This document shows, in pieces, positions 62,339-64,000 of a DNA stretch of 64,000 nt. The first letter of the stretch is position 1. The number at the start of each line of letters is the position of its first letter. Source of the stretch: Halomonas sp. 'Soap Lake #6' (lineage in GTDB: Bacteria > Pseudomonadota > Gammaproteobacteria > Pseudomonadales > Halomonadaceae); contig NZ_CP020469.1 in NCBI RefSeq assembly GCF_003031405.1, positions 4,402,001-4,466,000 on the forward strand, read 5' to 3'. The translations under genes and the position numbers were made by a program. The notes under the pieces are model-generated. The model searched no databases. It was not told where the DNA came from and saw only the letters and a program-made list of their open reading frames with translations.

Positions 62339-63592
62339 ATGCACTTCGAATTCAACGAGCGGACTCAGGCACTGCGTGATCAACTGATCCGGTTTATGGA
62401 GGAGCATATCGTTCCTCGTATCGGACAGCATCGCGAAGAGGTCAGAACCGGCCACTATCCAGTGTCCTTTATGGCGGAGCTCAAGGAGCTGGCGCGTGCC
62501 GAGGGACTGTGGAATATGTTTCTGCCCGGGCTGCGGGACGATGAGCCTGGAACGCGGCTTTCCAACCTGGAGTACGCCCCGCTGGCCGAGCAGATGGGGC
62601 GAGTACCCTGGTGTGCCGAGGTGTTCAACTGCAATGCGCCGGATACTGGCAACATGGAGTTGCTGCACATGTTCGCGACGCCAGCACAGCGTGAGCAGTG
62701 GCTCGACCCTCTGCTCAACGGCGAGATTCGTTCTGCCTTCGCCATGACCGAGCCGGACGTGGCATCGTCCGATGCCACTAATATCCAAACCCTGATTACC
62801 CGTGAAGGTGGTGACTACGTCATCAATGGCCGTAAGTGGTTCATCTCCAACGCCAGCCACCCCCACTGCCGGCTCTTTATCCTGATGGGAAAGAGTGATC
62901 CGGACAATTCGGACCGTCATCGTCAGCAAAGCATGGTGCTAATCCCCCGGGATGCTCCGGGAGTGACGGTAGAGCGCAATATCACAGTGATGAACCATAC
63001 CAATCCCCATGGCCACTGCGAGATCACTTTTCGCAACGTCAGGGTGCCTGTCAGCAACTTGTTAGGCGGCGAAGGGGAAGGCTTTGCGATGGCCCAGGCG
63101 CGCCTTGGGCCGGGGCGGATACACCACTGCATGCGTTCTATTGGCCAGGCAGAGCTGGCCCTGGAGCTGATGATTGAGCGCTCCCAGGAGCGTAGGGCAT
63201 TTGGTAAACACCTTTATCAGTATGGCGCGGTATCTGACTGGATTGCCCATTCTCGGCTGGAGATCGAGCAGGCCAGGCTTCTGGTGCTGAAAACTGCCTG
63301 GATGATCGACCGAGTCGGCGCTAAGGCGGCTGCCAAGGAGATCTCCCTGATCAAGGCGCTGGTACCTAAGTTGCACACTCGAGTGGTGGATCGGGCAATG
63401 CAGACCTTCGGTGCCATGGGGGTGAGCCCGGACACGCCGTTGGCAGATATGTGGTCCCAAGGGCGAGCCTTACGCTTTGCCGATGGTCCCGATGAAGTGC
63501 ACTTGCGCAAGATTGCACGTATGGAATTGAAAGAGCGACAGGCCTCGCTCGGTAAGGGGGCGGCATACCTGACCCCACCGTTGCGAGACTGA
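62339..63592 (+). CDS. Acyl-CoA dehydrogenase family protein
   Basis: The 417-residue protein has the canonical fold: FAMTEPDVASSDATNIQTLI, NGRKWFISNASHPHCRLF, HNPHGH-like TNPHGHCEITFRNVRVPVSNLLGGEGEGF and GPGRIHHCMRSIGQAELALELM. The C-terminus has QTFGAMGVSPDTPLADMWSQGRALRFADGPDEVHLRKIARMEL. It resembles ACAD10/11-type enzymes. Starts ATG 62336 and 62339 are both possible; the second is 7 nt after AGGAG and is preferred. A longer frame from 62285 lacks a ribosome binding site. Confidence 0.9.
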   Translation: MHFEFNERTQALRDQLIRFMEEHIVPRIGQHREEVRTGHYPVSFMAELKELARAEGLWNMFLPGLRDDEPGTRLSNLEYAPLAEQMGRVPWCAEVFNCNAPDTGNMELLHMFATPAQREQWLDPLLNGEIRSAFAMTEPDVASSDATNIQTLITREGGDYVINGRKWFISNASHPHCRLFILMGKSDPDNSDRHRQQSMVLIPRDAPGVTVERNITVMNHTNPHGHCEITFRNVRVPVSNLLGGEGEGFAMAQARLGPGRIHHCMRSIGQAELALELMIERSQERRAFGKHLYQYGAVSDWIAHSRLEIEQARLLVLKTAWMIDRVGAKAAAKEISLIKALVPKLHTRVVDRAMQTFGAMGVSPDTPLADMWSQGRALRFADGPDEVHLRKIARMELKERQASLGKGAAYLTPPLRD

Positions 63593-63602
63593 AAGTTATT
63601 TC

Positions 63603-63614
63603 AATTCTGCATAG
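63603..63614. promoter_or_regulatory. Candidate operator AATTCTGCATAG, second copy
   Basis: Exact 12-nt match to 59088-59099, 81 nt upstream of the next acyl-CoA dehydrogenase start and in an A/T-rich, promoter-like stretch. Confidence 0.45.
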
Positions 63615-63694
63615 TAAAATTAAATACTGCTATTTGATATGTGGTTTTGCTGGTGATAGCTTTGGTTAAACATTCCTAGAGGTTGGAGAGCGGT

Positions 63695-64000
63695 ATGAAT
63701 ATCGATTTGACCGGCGACGAGCTCGCCTTCCGCGACGAGGTGCGGGCCTTCTTTCAAAATGAGCTGCCCCCCCAGGTCACGGAGAAGATCCAGAGCGGCT
63801 TACGTATCAGCCGTGACGACCAGATCGCCTACCAGCAGGCACTCCATGCCAAGGGGTGGGCAGGGGCGAATTGGCCGGTGGAATACGGCGGTACGGGCTG
63901 GAGCGCTACCCAGAAGTACATCTTCAACAATGAGGCGGCCACTGCTCAGGCACCACGTATCATTCCTTTCGGCCTCACTATGGTGGCGCCGGTCATCTAT
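63695..64000 (+). CDS. Acyl-CoA dehydrogenase, 3' end outside window
   Basis: The frame is open from ATG 63695 to the window edge (102 codons). It starts MNIDLTGDELAFRDEVRAFFQNELP and contains GWAGANWPVEYGGTGWSATQKYIFNNEAATAQAP, the N-terminal domain of an acyl-CoA dehydrogenase. GGTTGGAGAG precedes the ATG. It continues the beta-oxidation cluster; with its own upstream candidate operator it may start a new transcript. Confidence 0.88.
   Translation, partial: MNIDLTGDELAFRDEVRAFFQNELPPQVTEKIQSGLRISRDDQIAYQQALHAKGWAGANWPVEYGGTGWSATQKYIFNNEAATAQAPRIIPFGLTMVAPVIY

Noticed and set aside
61889..62929. 346-codon minus-strand ORF over the quinone oxidoreductase and acyl-CoA dehydrogenase genes
   Set aside because: It crosses two confident genes in antisense and has no family similarity.

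Overview
The window comes from a gammaproteobacterial chromosome, most likely a Halomonas-type organism (Halomonadaceae). This rests on a 397-residue EF-Tu of Pseudomonas/Halomonas type, S10-spc-alpha gene order, moderate to high GC, and accessory families I associate with halomonads (a DUF6164-like protein, a ChrR-like bicupin, a TPP-controlled thiM-thiE pair). The taxonomic call is an inference from protein resemblance; no rRNA gene is present.

Layout. 1-2539: 3' part of fusA, then tuf and a terminator. 2606-16496: a sigma-70 promoter followed by the S10, spc and alpha ribosomal protein clusters (rpsJ to rplQ, with secY, rpmJ and rpoA), closed by a terminator at 16530. A structured spacer upstream of rplC contains a roughly 60-nt segment resembling domain I of 23S rRNA. 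16697-32173: housekeeping and metabolic genes: a SPOR-domain D,D-carboxypeptidase, an EamA permease, trhP, a LigB-type dioxygenase, DoxX, a LysR regulator coupled to thiE-thiM under a TPP riboswitch, glyoxalase I, a bicupin, the divergent ampC/ampR pair, and znuCBA led by a candidate Zur box and a previously untracked 49-codon ORF.

33226-49953 is the accessory core: a WYL regulator, a truncated HD-domain (Cas3''-like) gene, then a type I-C CRISPR-Cas set (cas3, cas5c, cas8c with a likely internal cas11c, cas7c, cas4, cas1, cas2). A toxin-antitoxin fossil is lodged between cas7c and cas4. The array has 102 repeats and 101 spacers by my count, with two segmental spacer duplications. Its last repeat is a chimera between a I-C and a I-E repeat. 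It is followed, at exact 32-nt spacings, by two more decayed I-E repeats, so the I-C array appears to have been joined to a dying I-E array.

49954-64000: REP-like tandem repeats, a 750-residue orphan protein, an unusual aldehyde dehydrogenase/iron alcohol dehydrogenase fusion, an MFS permease, and a fatty-acid-type beta-oxidation cluster (hydratase/3-hydroxyacyl-CoA dehydrogenase, three acyl-CoA dehydrogenases, the last cut by the window edge, and a quinone oxidoreductase). The beta-oxidation genes share a candidate 12-nt operator motif.
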